From Bog-473 sp036502025 (lineage in GTDB: Bacteria > Actinomycetota > Acidimicrobiia > Acidimicrobiales > RAAP-2), in contig DASXZJ010000144.1 of the NCBI GenBank assembly GCA_036502025.1, positions 1 through 64,000 of the forward strand: a DNA stretch of 64,000 bases, written 5' to 3'. Positions 44,694 to 52,982 of the stretch are shown here, one piece after another (positions within the stretch are counted from its first letter, which is position 1; every line of letters starts with the position of its first letter). Made by a program: the position numbers and the translations under genes. A model generated the notes under the pieces. It was not told the DNA's origin. It worked only from the letters and a program-made list of their open reading frames with translations, and searched no databases.

Positions 44694-46294
44694 CGGAGGC
44701 GACCGACAAGGCTGCCGCGGCGGCCGAGGGCATGCTGCTGGCCTGGTGGGCCGAGCGGGGGCCCGAGCGGCCGGCCTTCTTCACCCCCTACGGCGACCGC
44801 ACCTTCGGCGAGGTGAACGCCAACATCAACCGCCTGGTCCGGGCCTTCCGGGCGCGGGGATTGGGGGCAGGTGACTCGGTGGCGCTGATGTGCACCAACC
44901 GGCCCGAGTTCATCGAGACCCTGTACGCGGCGCAACGGGCGGGCCTGCGGCTGACGCCCATCAACTGGCACCTCACCAGCGACGAGGCGGCCTACATCGT
45001 GGACAACTGCGAGGCCAAGGCGTTCGTGGCCTCGGCCGACCTGGGCGACAAGATCGTCGAGGCGACGGCGGGAGGGGCCGGGAGCGGGATGGTCCGGCTG
45101 ACCGTGGGTGGGTTGGTCCCGGGGTTCGAGATGTACCACGAGGTGATCGCCGCCGAGGACGGGGCGGACATAGCCGACCCGGTGCTGGGCACCCAGATGC
45201 TCTACACCTCGGGCACGACGGGACGGCCCAAGGGCGTGCACCGCGACGGCGCGGCGCCGAGCGCGCTGGCCATGGTCAACTTCTGCGGCTACGACGAGGA
45301 CTGGGCGCAGAGTGTGGACGCCCACCTGTGCACCGGGCCGCTCTACCACGCCGCGCCGCTCGCGTTCTCGGTCGCCCTGCCGATGCTCTATGGCGTGCCG
45401 ATCGTGGTCATGGAGCAGTGGGAGCCGGGCGAGACGCTGCGGCTGGTGCAGGCGCACGGGATCACCCACACGCACATGGTGCCGACGATGTTCCACCGGC
45501 TGCTGGCGCTGCCCGAGGACGTGCGCCGGAAGTACGACCTTTCGTCGCTGCGGTTTGTCATTCACGGGGCGGCGCCGTGCCCGGTGGAGGTGAAGCGACG
45601 ACTGATCCAGTGGCTGGGGCCGATCGTGATCGAGTATTACGCGGCGACCGAAGGGCTGGGCACCCTGGTCGACTCCGCGACCTGGCTGGCCCATCCCGGG
45701 ACGGTGGGGCGGCCGATGGTGCGCGGGCTGGTCAAGGTGGCCGACGACGACGGCAACGAGGTGGCGGCGGGTGAGATCGGGCTGGTCTGGCTGCGAGCGC
45801 CGGCCGACACCAAGTTCGACTACTACGGCGACGCCGAGAAGACGTCCGGAGCCTTCCGGGGCGAGTACTTCACGCTGGGCGACATGGGCTACATGGACGG
45901 CGAGGGGTTCCTGTTCCTGACCGACCGGACGGCGAACTTGATCATCTCGGGCGGGGTGAACATCTACCCGGCCGAGGTCGACGCGGTGCTGCTGTCGCAC
46001 CCGGCCGTGGGGGATGTGGCGACGATCGGTGTTCCAGACGAGGAGTGGGGCGAGAAGGTGCTGGCGGTGGTGCAACCGGCTACGGGGGTGACGGGGTCCG
46101 ATGAGCTGGCGGCGGAGCTGATCCAGTTCTGCCGGGAGCGGCTGGCCCACTTCAAGTGCCCGCGGCGGATTGATTTCACCGCGCAGCTGCCGCGCGAGGA
46201 TACGGGGAAGATCTTCAAGCGACGGCTGCGGGATGAGTATCGAGCGGCGGCCGCTGCTGCAGGAGAAGCGACCAGCGGGTCCAACGAGGCATAA
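44687..46294 (+). CDS. Acyl-CoA ligase (AMP-binding, FadD-like)
   Basis: A 535-residue ANL superfamily ligase. ATP-binding motif A3 is MLYTSGTTGRPKGVH, the A5 region is YYAATEG, the A7 region is TLGDMGYMDGEGFLFLTDR, and the catalytic Lys lies in LPREDTGKIFKRRLRDEY. It should activate a carboxylic acid to its CoA thioester with ATP, giving AMP, which would be the entry step for this cluster. The start is GTG at 44687 or GTG at 44690. The second gives the same 4-base overlap with the preceding stop as its neighbours. The acid substrate cannot be told from the sequence. Confidence 0.92.
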   Translation: MVTEATDKAAAAAEGMLLAWWAERGPERPAFFTPYGDRTFGEVNANINRLVRAFRARGLGAGDSVALMCTNRPEFIETLYAAQRAGLRLTPINWHLTSDEAAYIVDNCEAKAFVASADLGDKIVEATAGGAGSGMVRLTVGGLVPGFEMYHEVIAAEDGADIADPVLGTQMLYTSGTTGRPKGVHRDGAAPSALAMVNFCGYDEDWAQSVDAHLCTGPLYHAAPLAFSVALPMLYGVPIVVMEQWEPGETLRLVQAHGITHTHMVPTMFHRLLALPEDVRRKYDLSSLRFVIHGAAPCPVEVKRRLIQWLGPIVIEYYAATEGLGTLVDSATWLAHPGTVGRPMVRGLVKVADDDGNEVAAGEIGLVWLRAPADTKFDYYGDAEKTSGAFRGEYFTLGDMGYMDGEGFLFLTDRTANLIISGGVNIYPAEVDAVLLSHPAVGDVATIGVPDEEWGEKVLAVVQPATGVTGSDELAAELIQFCRERLAHFKCPRRIDFTAQLPREDTGKIFKRRLRDEYRAAAAAAGEATSGSNEA

Positions 46295-46303
46295 GGAGAG
46301 CAA

Positions 46304-47218
46304 GTGGGCATCTGTGACGGACGTGTCGTCGTCATCACCGGGGCGGGTCGGGGCATCGGGCGGGAGCACGCGCTCGAGTTCGCCAGCCAGGGCGCCAAGA
46401 TCGTGGTCAACGACCTGGGCGCCGAGGTCGACGGGACCGGGAGCTCGAGCGGGCCGGCGGGCCAGGTGGTCGACGAGGTGCGCGCCATGGGCGGCGAGGC
46501 CGTGGCCAACGGCGACGACGTCTCGGACTACGAGGGGGCGGGCCGGCTGATTCAGGCCGCCGTCGACAGCTTCGGCGGGCTCGACGTGCTGGTCAACAAC
46601 GCCGGCATCCTGAGGGACCGGATGCTGGTCAACATGACCATTGACGAGTGGGACGCCGTGATCAAGGTGCACCTGCGCGGGACGTTCGCCCCCACCCGCC
46701 ACGCCGTCGAGTACTGGCGCAACCGCTCCAAGGCGGGCGAGACCAACGACGCCCGGGTGATCAACACGACGTCGCCGTCGGGCATCTACGGCAACGTGGG
46801 CCAGACCAACTACGGGGCGGCCAAGGCGGGGATCGCCGCCTTCACCGTTATCGCCGCCATGGAACTGGGCCGCTACGGCGTGACGGTCAACGCCATCGCC
46901 CCGGCCGCGCTGACCCGGATGACCGAGAACCTGGGCATGGGCACCGAGCGGCCCGAGCGCAAGCCCGAGGAGTTCGACCCCCTCGACCCGGGCAACATCG
47001 CCCCGCTGGTCGTGTGGCTGGGAAGCCCCGAGTCGGCCGCCATCACGGGGCGCGTCTTCAACGTCCAGGGCGACCACATCAGCGTGGCCGAGGGATGGGT
47101 GGCCGGGCCCGGTGCGAGCAAGGGCGACCGCTGGGACCCCGCCGAGCTGGGAGGCGTCGTGCCCGATCTGGTGGCCAAGGCGGCCCCGAATGCCAATATG
47201 GGTGGCCGGCGGAGCTAA
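46304..47218 (+). CDS. Short-chain dehydrogenase/reductase
   Basis: A 304-residue classical SDR. The cofactor loop is TGAGRGIGREHALEFA, the N-A-G motif is VNNAGILRDRM, and the catalytic Tyr-Lys pair is NYGAAKAG with the Ser in INTTSPSG. The 'GREHALEFA' and 'GILRD' patterns resemble the dehydrogenase part of multifunctional beta-oxidation (17-beta-HSD type 4) proteins, so oxidation of a 3-hydroxyacyl-CoA is likely. The C-terminal extension of about 45 residues goes beyond the usual 250. The GTG start has AAGGAGAG 5 bases upstream and lies 9 bases after the ligase gene. Confidence 0.9.
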   Translation: MGICDGRVVVITGAGRGIGREHALEFASQGAKIVVNDLGAEVDGTGSSSGPAGQVVDEVRAMGGEAVANGDDVSDYEGAGRLIQAAVDSFGGLDVLVNNAGILRDRMLVNMTIDEWDAVIKVHLRGTFAPTRHAVEYWRNRSKAGETNDARVINTTSPSGIYGNVGQTNYGAAKAGIAAFTVIAAMELGRYGVTVNAIAPAALTRMTENLGMGTERPERKPEEFDPLDPGNIAPLVVWLGSPESAAITGRVFNVQGDHISVAEGWVAGPGASKGDRWDPAELGGVVPDLVAKAAPNANMGGRRS

Positions 47219-47232
47219 AGGAGCTGAGTCGT

Positions 47233-48372
47233 ATGACGATTGGGGCTGCGTTCGGGGAGGGGGTGAGTCCTCCGCCGCCGAGTCCGGCGGAGATGGCGGA
47301 GTCCATCCATGTCATCGAGGACCACGCCGACCGTCTCTTCTTGTGGGACTACGAGCGGGAGCGGGGGCAGTTGGTCACGCTCTACAACAAGGCCATGGGG
47401 TCCCAGTGGAACTCGGTGACCGACCTGGACTGGGCGACGCCGGTGGACCCCGAGCAGCTGGTGGCCGAGCAGGACAGCCCGATCCTGGCGGTGGCGCGGG
47501 TGGCCGGCGGGCTGCCCGGGTCGCCGCTGGCCAAGTGGTCGGAGAAGGAGTACTCCCAACTCGGGATCGAGTTCTTCAAGGCCAACCTGAGCCAGTTCAT
47601 GCACGGCGAGCAGGGGGCCATGATGACGGCGGCCAAGATCGTCGAGACGGTGCCGTGGATCGACGCCAAGTACTACGCCTCGACCCAGACGATGGACGAG
47701 GCCCGGCACACCGAGGTGTTCGCCAAGTACCTGTCGATGAAGCTCGGGGACGCCTATCCGATGAGTCCCTTCTTGAAGGCGCAGATATGGGGCCTGCTGG
47801 AGGACTCCCGGTGGGACATCGCCTACTTGGGGATGCAGATAGTCATCGAGTCGCTGGCGTTGGCGGCGTTCGGTGACATGTTGCGGCGGACGCAGGAGCC
47901 GTTGCTCAAGAAGCTCTTGCGCTACGTGATGAGTGACGAGGCGCGGCACGTGGCGTTCGGAGTGTTGACGCTGTCGGAGTTCTACGCGGGGCTGAGCGAG
48001 GCCGAGCTGAAGGAACGTCAGGAGTTCATGGTCGACGCGACGTTGAACAGCCGGTCACGAGCGACGACGCCCGAGGTGTGGGAGCGGATGGGGACGAGCG
48101 AGGCGGCGGTGGTGCCATTTATTATCGAGGCGGCGACCAAGGCCAAGATCAATCCGATGCGTGGCTTCGCCCGGGGGTTCTTCGCCAAGCTGGTGCCGAA
48201 CACGCGCAAGCTGGGACTGCTGGACGCCAATGGGGGCTACCTGCGGGAACGGTGGGGCGAGGCCGGACTGCTGGAGTTCGAATTCGCCGACGACACCGGC
48301 TCGGACTACGAGACCTATGACGCCGTGGCGGAGGACCGGGCGGCGAGGGCGGCGGAGACGGCCGCCGGGTGA
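47233..48372 (+). CDS. Ferritin-like diiron protein, possible oxygenase
   Basis: A 379-residue helical protein with two E-A-R-H motifs (TMDEARHTEVF and MSDEARHVAFG), each expected to end a four-helix-bundle half and supply a Glu and His to a diiron centre; other ligand Glu candidates lie in FMHGEQGAMM and VIESLALAAF. The pattern resembles the ferritin-like R2/AurF-type diiron oxygenases. In this cluster it may hydroxylate or desaturate the CoA-bound substrate or its product. AAAGGAGC lies about 10 bases before the ATG at 47233. It follows the SDR gene by 14 bases and overlaps the YjbR gene by 4 bases. Confidence 0.82.
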   Translation: MTIGAAFGEGVSPPPPSPAEMAESIHVIEDHADRLFLWDYERERGQLVTLYNKAMGSQWNSVTDLDWATPVDPEQLVAEQDSPILAVARVAGGLPGSPLAKWSEKEYSQLGIEFFKANLSQFMHGEQGAMMTAAKIVETVPWIDAKYYASTQTMDEARHTEVFAKYLSMKLGDAYPMSPFLKAQIWGLLEDSRWDIAYLGMQIVIESLALAAFGDMLRRTQEPLLKKLLRYVMSDEARHVAFGVLTLSEFYAGLSEAELKERQEFMVDATLNSRSRATTPEVWERMGTSEAAVVPFIIEAATKAKINPMRGFARGFFAKLVPNTRKLGLLDANGGYLRERWGEAGLLEFEFADDTGSDYETYDAVAEDRAARAAETAAG

Positions 48373-48737
48373 CCAAGGGCGCGGCCACTCGTATACGAGC
48401 GATCTGTCTGGCCCTGCCCGAAGCGGAGGAAAAGCCGTTCGGCGGCCACACCGCCCCGGCCTACCGGGTGCGGGACAAGCTCTTCGTCATGACCGCCGAA
48501 GATGGCTCGTCCATGACGATGAAGGCGCCCAAGGGCGTGCAGGGGATCCTCGTTCGGTCGGATCCTGAGCGGTTCTTCGTGCCCAGGTACGTCGGCCCCA
48601 AGGGCTGGGTGGGGGTCAGGCTCGACATGCGGCAGCAGCCGGACTGGGACGAGATGGGCGAACTGATTATCGAGAGCTACTGCCTGACGGCACCCAAGCG
48701 CCTGGTGGCGCAGTGGGAGCTCAGCCAGAAGGGGTGA
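48369..48737 (+). CDS. YjbR/MmcQ family protein
   Basis: A 122-residue small protein of the YjbR (CyaY-like fold, MmcQ) family. It begins TRIRAICLALPEAEEKP, has the family's KLFVMTAEDG strand and the RYVGPKGWVGVRLD segment. Such proteins are often annotated as DNA-binding, but the evidence is weak. It is the last gene of the CoA cluster, overlapping the diiron protein gene by 4 bases (GTGA), and its end overlaps the convergent membrane protein gene by 17 bases. Confidence 0.85.
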   Translation: MTKGAATRIRAICLALPEAEEKPFGGHTAPAYRVRDKLFVMTAEDGSSMTMKAPKGVQGILVRSDPERFFVPRYVGPKGWVGVRLDMRQQPDWDEMGELIIESYCLTAPKRLVAQWELSQKG

Positions 48738-49521
48738 GCGAGTCCAAGCGGGCGTCCATCTGCTCGTGGTAGTGCACACCCTGCTGGGTCACCGTCGCCT
48801 GTTCCGCCTCGCGGACGACCAGGCCCTTGGTGGTTGAGATCCACAGGTCGGTGGGCGCCACCCCGGCTTCGGGGCCGGCGTAGTGCAGGGTCACCCGGAC
48901 ATGGACGGTGGGGACCGACTGGCCGCCGACGCGCAACGGTTCGTCGCCGAGGTCGACCCCTTGCACGACCACGTCCTCCGACGGGCTCGCCTGGTGACAC
49001 GTGGCCGACCAGCGAGCCCCCGTCGTGGCGGCGGGCGGGAGGAGATAGGCCGTGGCGGGACACGTGAGCACCGTGGTGGCGGTTGTGCCGCTGATCACCT
49101 CATGGGTGGTCAGATTGGTGACAACCAGCGAGTGGTTCACCGACGGGCACACGGTCGTCATCTCGGTGTGCTGGGTGATGGGCACCCAGGCGACGACGCT
49201 GCACCCACCGGTGCCGGCGCTCACCACCATGTCGGAGGCGGCCGGGAAAGAGCGCGAGGCCCCGGGGAGGCTCAGGCTCTCGCCGCCGGACGTGCGGTAG
49301 CGGAAGACCCCGGCCGTGAGCGGTTGCACCAGGCCCCAGTTGCGGGCGGCCGACACCTGATCGCGGCGGTACATCCGCAGCGCTTCCTTGAGGGTCACCG
49401 GGGAGGCCACGGTGCGGAAGAGGACGGCCCAGGCCGTCCCGCCCGCGGCGCCGATCACCAGGACGGCCAGTAAGGAGATGCTGAGCACGCGGTGGTGCTG
49501 TATCCAGGTCCAAACGACCAC
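48721..49521 (-). CDS. Membrane-anchored extracytoplasmic protein, unknown function
   Basis: A 266-residue protein that I do not assign to a family. A membrane helix near the N-terminus (about 12-36, LSISLLAVLVIGAAGGTAWAV) is followed by an outside domain rich in beta strands, Thr and Val, with several Cys (GGCSVV, TTVCPS, VLTCPA, SATCHQ) that may form two disulfides. Near the end, 'GLVVREAEQATVTQQ' resembles the close of lipoprotein-like beta sandwich proteins. The GTG at 49521 is the only start that keeps the anchor. It is convergent with YjbR, overlapping by 17 bases. Confidence 0.7.
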   Translation of the reverse strand: MVVWTWIQHHRVLSISLLAVLVIGAAGGTAWAVLFRTVASPVTLKEALRMYRRDQVSAARNWGLVQPLTAGVFRYRTSGGESLSLPGASRSFPAASDMVVSAGTGGCSVVAWVPITQHTEMTTVCPSVNHSLVVTNLTTHEVISGTTATTVLTCPATAYLLPPAATTGARWSATCHQASPSEDVVVQGVDLGDEPLRVGGQSVPTVHVRVTLHYAGPEAGVAPTDLWISTTKGLVVREAEQATVTQQGVHYHEQMDARLDSLTPSG

Positions 49522-49571
49522 GGGCCAACTCTACCGCCGGCGACGGGCGGGGGCGGGGGCGGGCGGGCGGT

Positions 49572-50939
49572 TTAGGCGGGATCGGGAACCCAGTTGCCGT
49601 GGAAACCGGCCGGTACCCGTTGGGGGAGGTGGACGACGGCTTGTGGCTCACCGCAGAGGTCCTCCGCATTGAGGATGAAGAGTGAGGAGGAGTCGGTCTC
49701 ACCCTGATGAACCAGGGTCATCACCCAGCCCTCGCCCTCGGGAGAGGTGGAGGAGCGGGGCACGAAGACGCCTTCGCCGATGGTCGCCCCGGCGCCGAAC
49801 TGGCGCACCTCGCTGGTGGTGGCGGCGAGGTCGTGGCGGATCAGGCCCGACTCGGTGCCCAGGATGTCGTCGGTCTGGCCGACGGTGACGCTGTAGCCGT
49901 ATCGATGCGGGAGGCCGAGGTGCCGCTCGTCGATGCGAGGGAACTCCTGGCCGCGATCGTCGAGGCGCTCCTCCTTGACGGGGGCGCCGTGGCCGTCGAG
50001 GTGCCAACGTTCGAGCGTCGGCGGGCCTTCGTTGGGGCCGAGCATGGCGGTACGGAACATGGATGAGTGACGAGCCACATCGAGCACGATCCCGTCGGTG
50101 CCGGGCTCGTCATACGCGTTCATCGGGTGGAAGACGTAGCAGGGGTCGACCTCGTGCCAGACGGGATCGGTGGCGTCGCCGTCCCGAGGGAGCAGGCCGA
50201 CGCGGGCCGGGTAGTCCTCGTACCAGCGGTAGGGGAAGCTGGCGCCGGCGGCGACCAGGTCGAAGTCGAAGAGCACGGGGAGGTCGAAGAGGACGATCCA
50301 CTTCTGCGTGATGGCGGTGTCGTGGACGCTGACGGGGCCGCCCATCGTCACCCTTCGGGCCGATCGGACCGTGGCGTCACGGTCGACCACGGTGACCTCG
50401 ACATCGTTGCCCCAGCCGAAGAAGTAGGAGACGGCGTAGAGCTCACCGGTGCGGGGGTCGCGCTTGGGATGAGCGGTGTACCCGCCCGACAGCGTGCCGC
50501 CGAAGTCGCAGGGCCCGATGGTGTCGAGCTCGTCCGTGAGCTCGTAGGGCAGGGCGCCCGCCTCGACGATGGCGAAGGTGCGCCCGGCATGGCCGATGAC
50601 GTTGGTGTTGGAGGCGAAGTCCATGCCGGCGTGCGCCGCCCCGGGGCGGGGCGGTTCTCCGAGGGCGGCGAGAACTGGCCCCGAGCGCACCCAGCGGTTG
50701 CGGTACCACTCGGCCCGGCCGTGGGCGAGGCGGATGCCGTGCACCATGCCGTCGCCGGTGAACCAGTGGTAGGTGGAGGGCTCGGGGGTGCCGGCCGGGT
50801 TGGGACCGTTGCGCAAGAAGCGGCCGTTGAGCTCCTCGGGCACTTGACCGGTGATCTTGAGGTCTGTGGCGGTCGCGGTCACCTCGGTGTGCACGGGGGC
50901 GAAGTTCCCCTCCAAGTACGGATTCGTGGTCACGGTCAT
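49572..50939 (-). CDS. Carotenoid oxygenase (retinal pigment epithelium-like)
   Basis: A 455-residue non-heme iron dioxygenase of the carotenoid cleavage family, a seven-bladed propeller with iron held by four His. Candidates are in YTAHPKRD, VSVHDTAI, YVFHPMNAYDE and the C-terminal GFHGNWVPD. The N-terminus shows GRFLRNGPNPAG and HWFTGDGMVHG, both diagnostic. It would split a carotenoid, apocarotenoid or stilbene double bond with oxygen. The ATG at 50939 has GAGGAGA about 9 bases upstream. It is divergent from a TetR gene, and two CTTG-N7-CAAG palindromes lie between the genes, which suggests substrate-induced control. Confidence 0.92.
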   Translation of the reverse strand: MTVTTNPYLEGNFAPVHTEVTATATDLKITGQVPEELNGRFLRNGPNPAGTPEPSTYHWFTGDGMVHGIRLAHGRAEWYRNRWVRSGPVLAALGEPPRPGAAHAGMDFASNTNVIGHAGRTFAIVEAGALPYELTDELDTIGPCDFGGTLSGGYTAHPKRDPRTGELYAVSYFFGWGNDVEVTVVDRDATVRSARRVTMGGPVSVHDTAITQKWIVLFDLPVLFDFDLVAAGASFPYRWYEDYPARVGLLPRDGDATDPVWHEVDPCYVFHPMNAYDEPGTDGIVLDVARHSSMFRTAMLGPNEGPPTLERWHLDGHGAPVKEERLDDRGQEFPRIDERHLGLPHRYGYSVTVGQTDDILGTESGLIRHDLAATTSEVRQFGAGATIGEGVFVPRSSTSPEGEGWVMTLVHQGETDSSSLFILNAEDLCGEPQAVVHLPQRVPAGFHGNWVPDPA

Positions 50940-50988
50940 GGTGGACGTCTCCTCACGATGGCTGGCTGCGGCGCTGGTTCGGCACGGA

Positions 50989-51037
50989 CTTGCCACCGAC
51001 AAGATAACCCGGGTGGGGTGATCTTGTCAATGACAAG
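50989..51037. promoter_or_regulatory. Twin TetR operators, CTTGTCA-A-TGACAAG type
   Basis: A perfect 15-base palindrome CTTGTCAATGACAAG (51023-51037) lies 21 bases before the TetR start. A second copy CTTGCCACCGACAAG (50989-51003) matches at 12 of 15 positions and keeps both CTTG and GACAAG ends. They are 34 bases apart start to start. Together they cover the gap between the TetR and carotenoid oxygenase genes, so one repressor could control both. Confidence 0.65.
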
Positions 51038-51058
51038 TTGCGCGCTACGATCGGTGGG

Positions 51059-51655
51059 GTGAGCGGAGCGAGCACGACCGCGTCGGACCAGGCGGAGCGC
51101 TACCACCACGGCGATCTGCGCCGGGCCCTGATGGACGCCGCCGTGGCGTCGGTGGCCGAGGGTGGCCCGGGGGCGGTGAGCCTGCGGGCCCTGGCGGCTG
51201 CGGTCGGCGTCTCCCACGCGGCGCCGGTCCACCATTTCGGGGACAAGGCCGGGCTCTTCACCGCCGTGGCCACCGAGGGCTTCGAACTTCTGGCCGACGA
51301 GCTCACCAGGGTGTGGGAGGAGACCGGGGACTTCCTGGCCACCGGCGTGCGCTACGTGCACTTCGCCTTGCACCACAAGGGTTATTTCGAGGTCATGTTC
51401 CGACCCGACCTCTTTGACGGGGACGATCCCGGGCTGGTCGAGGCCCAGCGGCGGTCGTTCGCCCGCCTGCACGATCCGGTGGCCTCGGGGCGGCGGGCCA
51501 AGGATCCCCAGAGCGTCCGCCTGGCCGGCCTGGCCAGCTGGTCGACCGCACACGGGCTGGCCACCCTCCTGCTCAGCGGCAACCTGCCCGACGTCGACCG
51601 GGCGGGCTCGGATGCCCTGGCCAGGGACGTCCTGGCCCACCTGCGGGTGGTCTGA
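51059..51655 (+). CDS. TetR/AcrR family transcriptional regulator
   Basis: A 198-residue repressor. The helix-turn-helix is at about 15-60: 'YHHGDLRRALMDAAVASVAE', then LRALAAAVGVSHAAPVHHFGDKAGLF. The 'H-H-G-D-L-R-x-A-L' start and TetR_C-type ligand domain (HFALHHKGYFEVMFRPDL) are typical of a subgroup often placed beside oxidoreductases. The GTG at 51059 is chosen because an earlier TTG start (51038) would run into the operator. It is divergent from the carotenoid oxygenase gene and probably represses it and itself through the twin palindromes. The ligand may be an apocarotenoid or aromatic compound (inference). Confidence 0.9.
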   Translation: MSGASTTASDQAERYHHGDLRRALMDAAVASVAEGGPGAVSLRALAAAVGVSHAAPVHHFGDKAGLFTAVATEGFELLADELTRVWEETGDFLATGVRYVHFALHHKGYFEVMFRPDLFDGDDPGLVEAQRRSFARLHDPVASGRRAKDPQSVRLAGLASWSTAHGLATLLLSGNLPDVDRAGSDALARDVLAHLRVV

Positions 51656-51697
51656 ACGGGCCCAACCGCCGCGAATCGCGTTTGCGCAGCGCAGGCG

Positions 51698-51817
51698 CTA
51701 TTGTTCTGGGTGAGGGCACCACCCAAAGATTTGGAAATCCCTCTGGCTCGAAAGAGCCACCGGCCGCGACCTTAGACAGAGAGGGTCAAATCAGGCCAGG
51801 GAAGGAGTGGATTTTCA
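51698..51817 (+). promoter_or_regulatory. Structured leader of the cold-shock gene
   Basis: The 160 bases before the cold-shock ATG hold two hairpins: GGGTG/CACCC (51708-51724, 7-base loop) and TGGCTC-GAAA-GAGCCA (51744-51759), a perfect 6-base stem with a GNRA tetraloop. GGAAGGAG lies about 10 bases before the ATG. Long structured leaders that refold at low temperature are known for cspA mRNAs. A TATTGT sequence (51699-51704) may be the -10 element, but no matching -35 was found. Confidence 0.45.
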
Positions 51818-52021
51818 ATGGCAACTGGTTCCGTGAAGTGGTTTAACGGTGAGAAAGGCTTCGGCTTCATCACCCAGGACGGTGGCGGCCCCGACGTGTT
51901 CGTGCATTTCAGCGCGATCTCCGGTACGGGATATCGCAACCTGGAAGAAGGACAGAAGGTCGAGTTCGAGACCAACCAAGGCCCCAAGGGGCTGCAGGCG
52001 GCGAACGTGCGCGCCATCTAG
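51818..52021 (+). CDS. cspA: Cold-shock protein, CspA family
   Basis: A 67-residue single cold-shock domain that binds single-stranded RNA and DNA and melts RNA structure. RNP1 is KGFGFI (about residues 13-18) and RNP2 is VFVHF (about 28-32), with the family start MATGSVKWFN and end GPKGLQAANV. It is full length for the family. The ATG at 51818 follows a good ribosome site. Two hairpins follow the stop within 70 bases and probably end the transcript, so it is a single-gene unit, as usual for csp genes. Confidence 0.97.
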   Translation: MATGSVKWFNGEKGFGFITQDGGGPDVFVHFSAISGTGYRNLEEGQKVEFETNQGPKGLQAANVRAI

Positions 52022-52027
52022 GTACCT

Positions 52028-52091
52028 GACGCCGACCAACCTCGGCGTCGACCAGTGTGCAGGGCCCCACTTCCTCGCGAGGTGGGGCCCT
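52028..52091 (+). terminator. Tandem hairpins after the cold-shock gene
   Basis: Two perfect inverted repeats follow the csp stop: GACGCCGA/TCGGCGTC (52028-52049, 6-base loop) and AGGGCCCCAC/GTGGGGCCCT (52061-52091, 11-base loop holding CCTCGCGAG). Neither has a T run. They lie between converging genes and could stop transcription from both sides. Confidence 0.7.
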
Positions 52092-52129
52092 CGCTGGTTC
52101 AGGGGCAACGGGCGGGACGAGCGGCTGGG

Positions 52130-52897
52130 TTAGAAGTACGGGCGGAAATCGCGGGTGGTCACCGCCAGTACGGCGTCAGCCAGTTCGGGGCGGCAGACCA
52201 TGAGGTCAGGCAGCCAGGCATCACGGGCGCCGTACCGGAGGGGGTCACCGTTGAGGCGGGAGGCGTGCAGCCCGCATGACTCGGCCACCGCCACCGGGGC
52301 GCCTGAGTCCCACTCGTACTGGCCGCCGGCGTGGACGTAGACCTCGGCCGCGCCGAGAATGACGGCGGCGATCTTGGCTCCCGCGGAACCCATGGGGATC
52401 ATCACGCCCCCGAGGGCCTCGGCCACGTCGTAGGCCACCTCGGGCGGGCGGCTACGGCTGACCACGATGCGGGGCGGGGCGGCCGGATCGAGCGGCTGGA
52501 GTGCGGGCGGATGGCCGGTCGAGAGCACGATGTCGAGGGCCGGCAGGGCGACGGCACCGACGACGGCGATGCCCCCGATGGCCATGGCCACGTGGACGGC
52601 CCAGTCCGAGCGGCCCGGCTGGCGGAACTCTCGGGTGCCGTCGAGCGGGTCGATGATCCAGAGCCGGCCATTGCCCGAGACGTGTTCGAGCCCCTCCTCG
52701 GACCGGACGTCGTCGTCGGGATAAAGGCGGTTCAGCTCGGCGACCAGCAGCAGGTGGGCGAGGCGATCGCCGGCGGCCCCGACGTCCCGGAAGGCGGGCG
52801 GACCTTCACGGAGCTCGAGGAGGGCGCGGCCGGCCATGCCGGCCAATGTGGCCGCGTCACGGTGCTCGGCCAACAGGTCCTCACCGACTGCGTCCAC
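52130..52897 (-). CDS. cysQ: 3'(2'),5'-bisphosphate nucleotidase CysQ / IMPase family
   Basis: A 255-residue magnesium-dependent phosphatase of the inositol monophosphatase family. Metal-site motifs are DDVRSEEG (Glu), WIIDPLDGTREF (D-P-x-D-G-T) and the late YEWDSGAPVAVAESCG (W-D-x-x-A). The CysQ-like 'DPLDGTREF' favours PAP to AMP plus phosphate, which clears the by-product of sulfate assimilation and sulfotransferases such as the one at 38132. An inositol phosphate cannot be excluded. The GTG at 52897 has GGAAGGG 5 bases upstream; the frame upstream of it has no family resemblance. A TTTGGCCAAA palindrome lies at 52926-52935 in the likely promoter. Confidence 0.88.
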   Translation of the reverse strand: MDAVGEDLLAEHRDAATLAGMAGRALLELREGPPAFRDVGAAGDRLAHLLLVAELNRLYPDDDVRSEEGLEHVSGNGRLWIIDPLDGTREFRQPGRSDWAVHVAMAIGGIAVVGAVALPALDIVLSTGHPPALQPLDPAAPPRIVVSRSRPPEVAYDVAEALGGVMIPMGSAGAKIAAVILGAAEVYVHAGGQYEWDSGAPVAVAESCGLHASRLNGDPLRYGARDAWLPDLMVCRPELADAVLAVTTRDFRPYF

Positions 52898-52982
52898 TAC
52901 GTCCCTTCCGACTTTGCTTTCTGCGTTTGGCCAAATGTCTAGTCGCCCGGATGCGGGAGTCGGCGACGACGGGGGAGGACGG

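Noticed and set aside
51682..51704. TTGCGC / TATTGT as a promoter of the cold-shock gene
   Set aside because: Only 11 bases separate them, too short for a standard promoter; only the TATTGT is kept as a weak -10 candidate.
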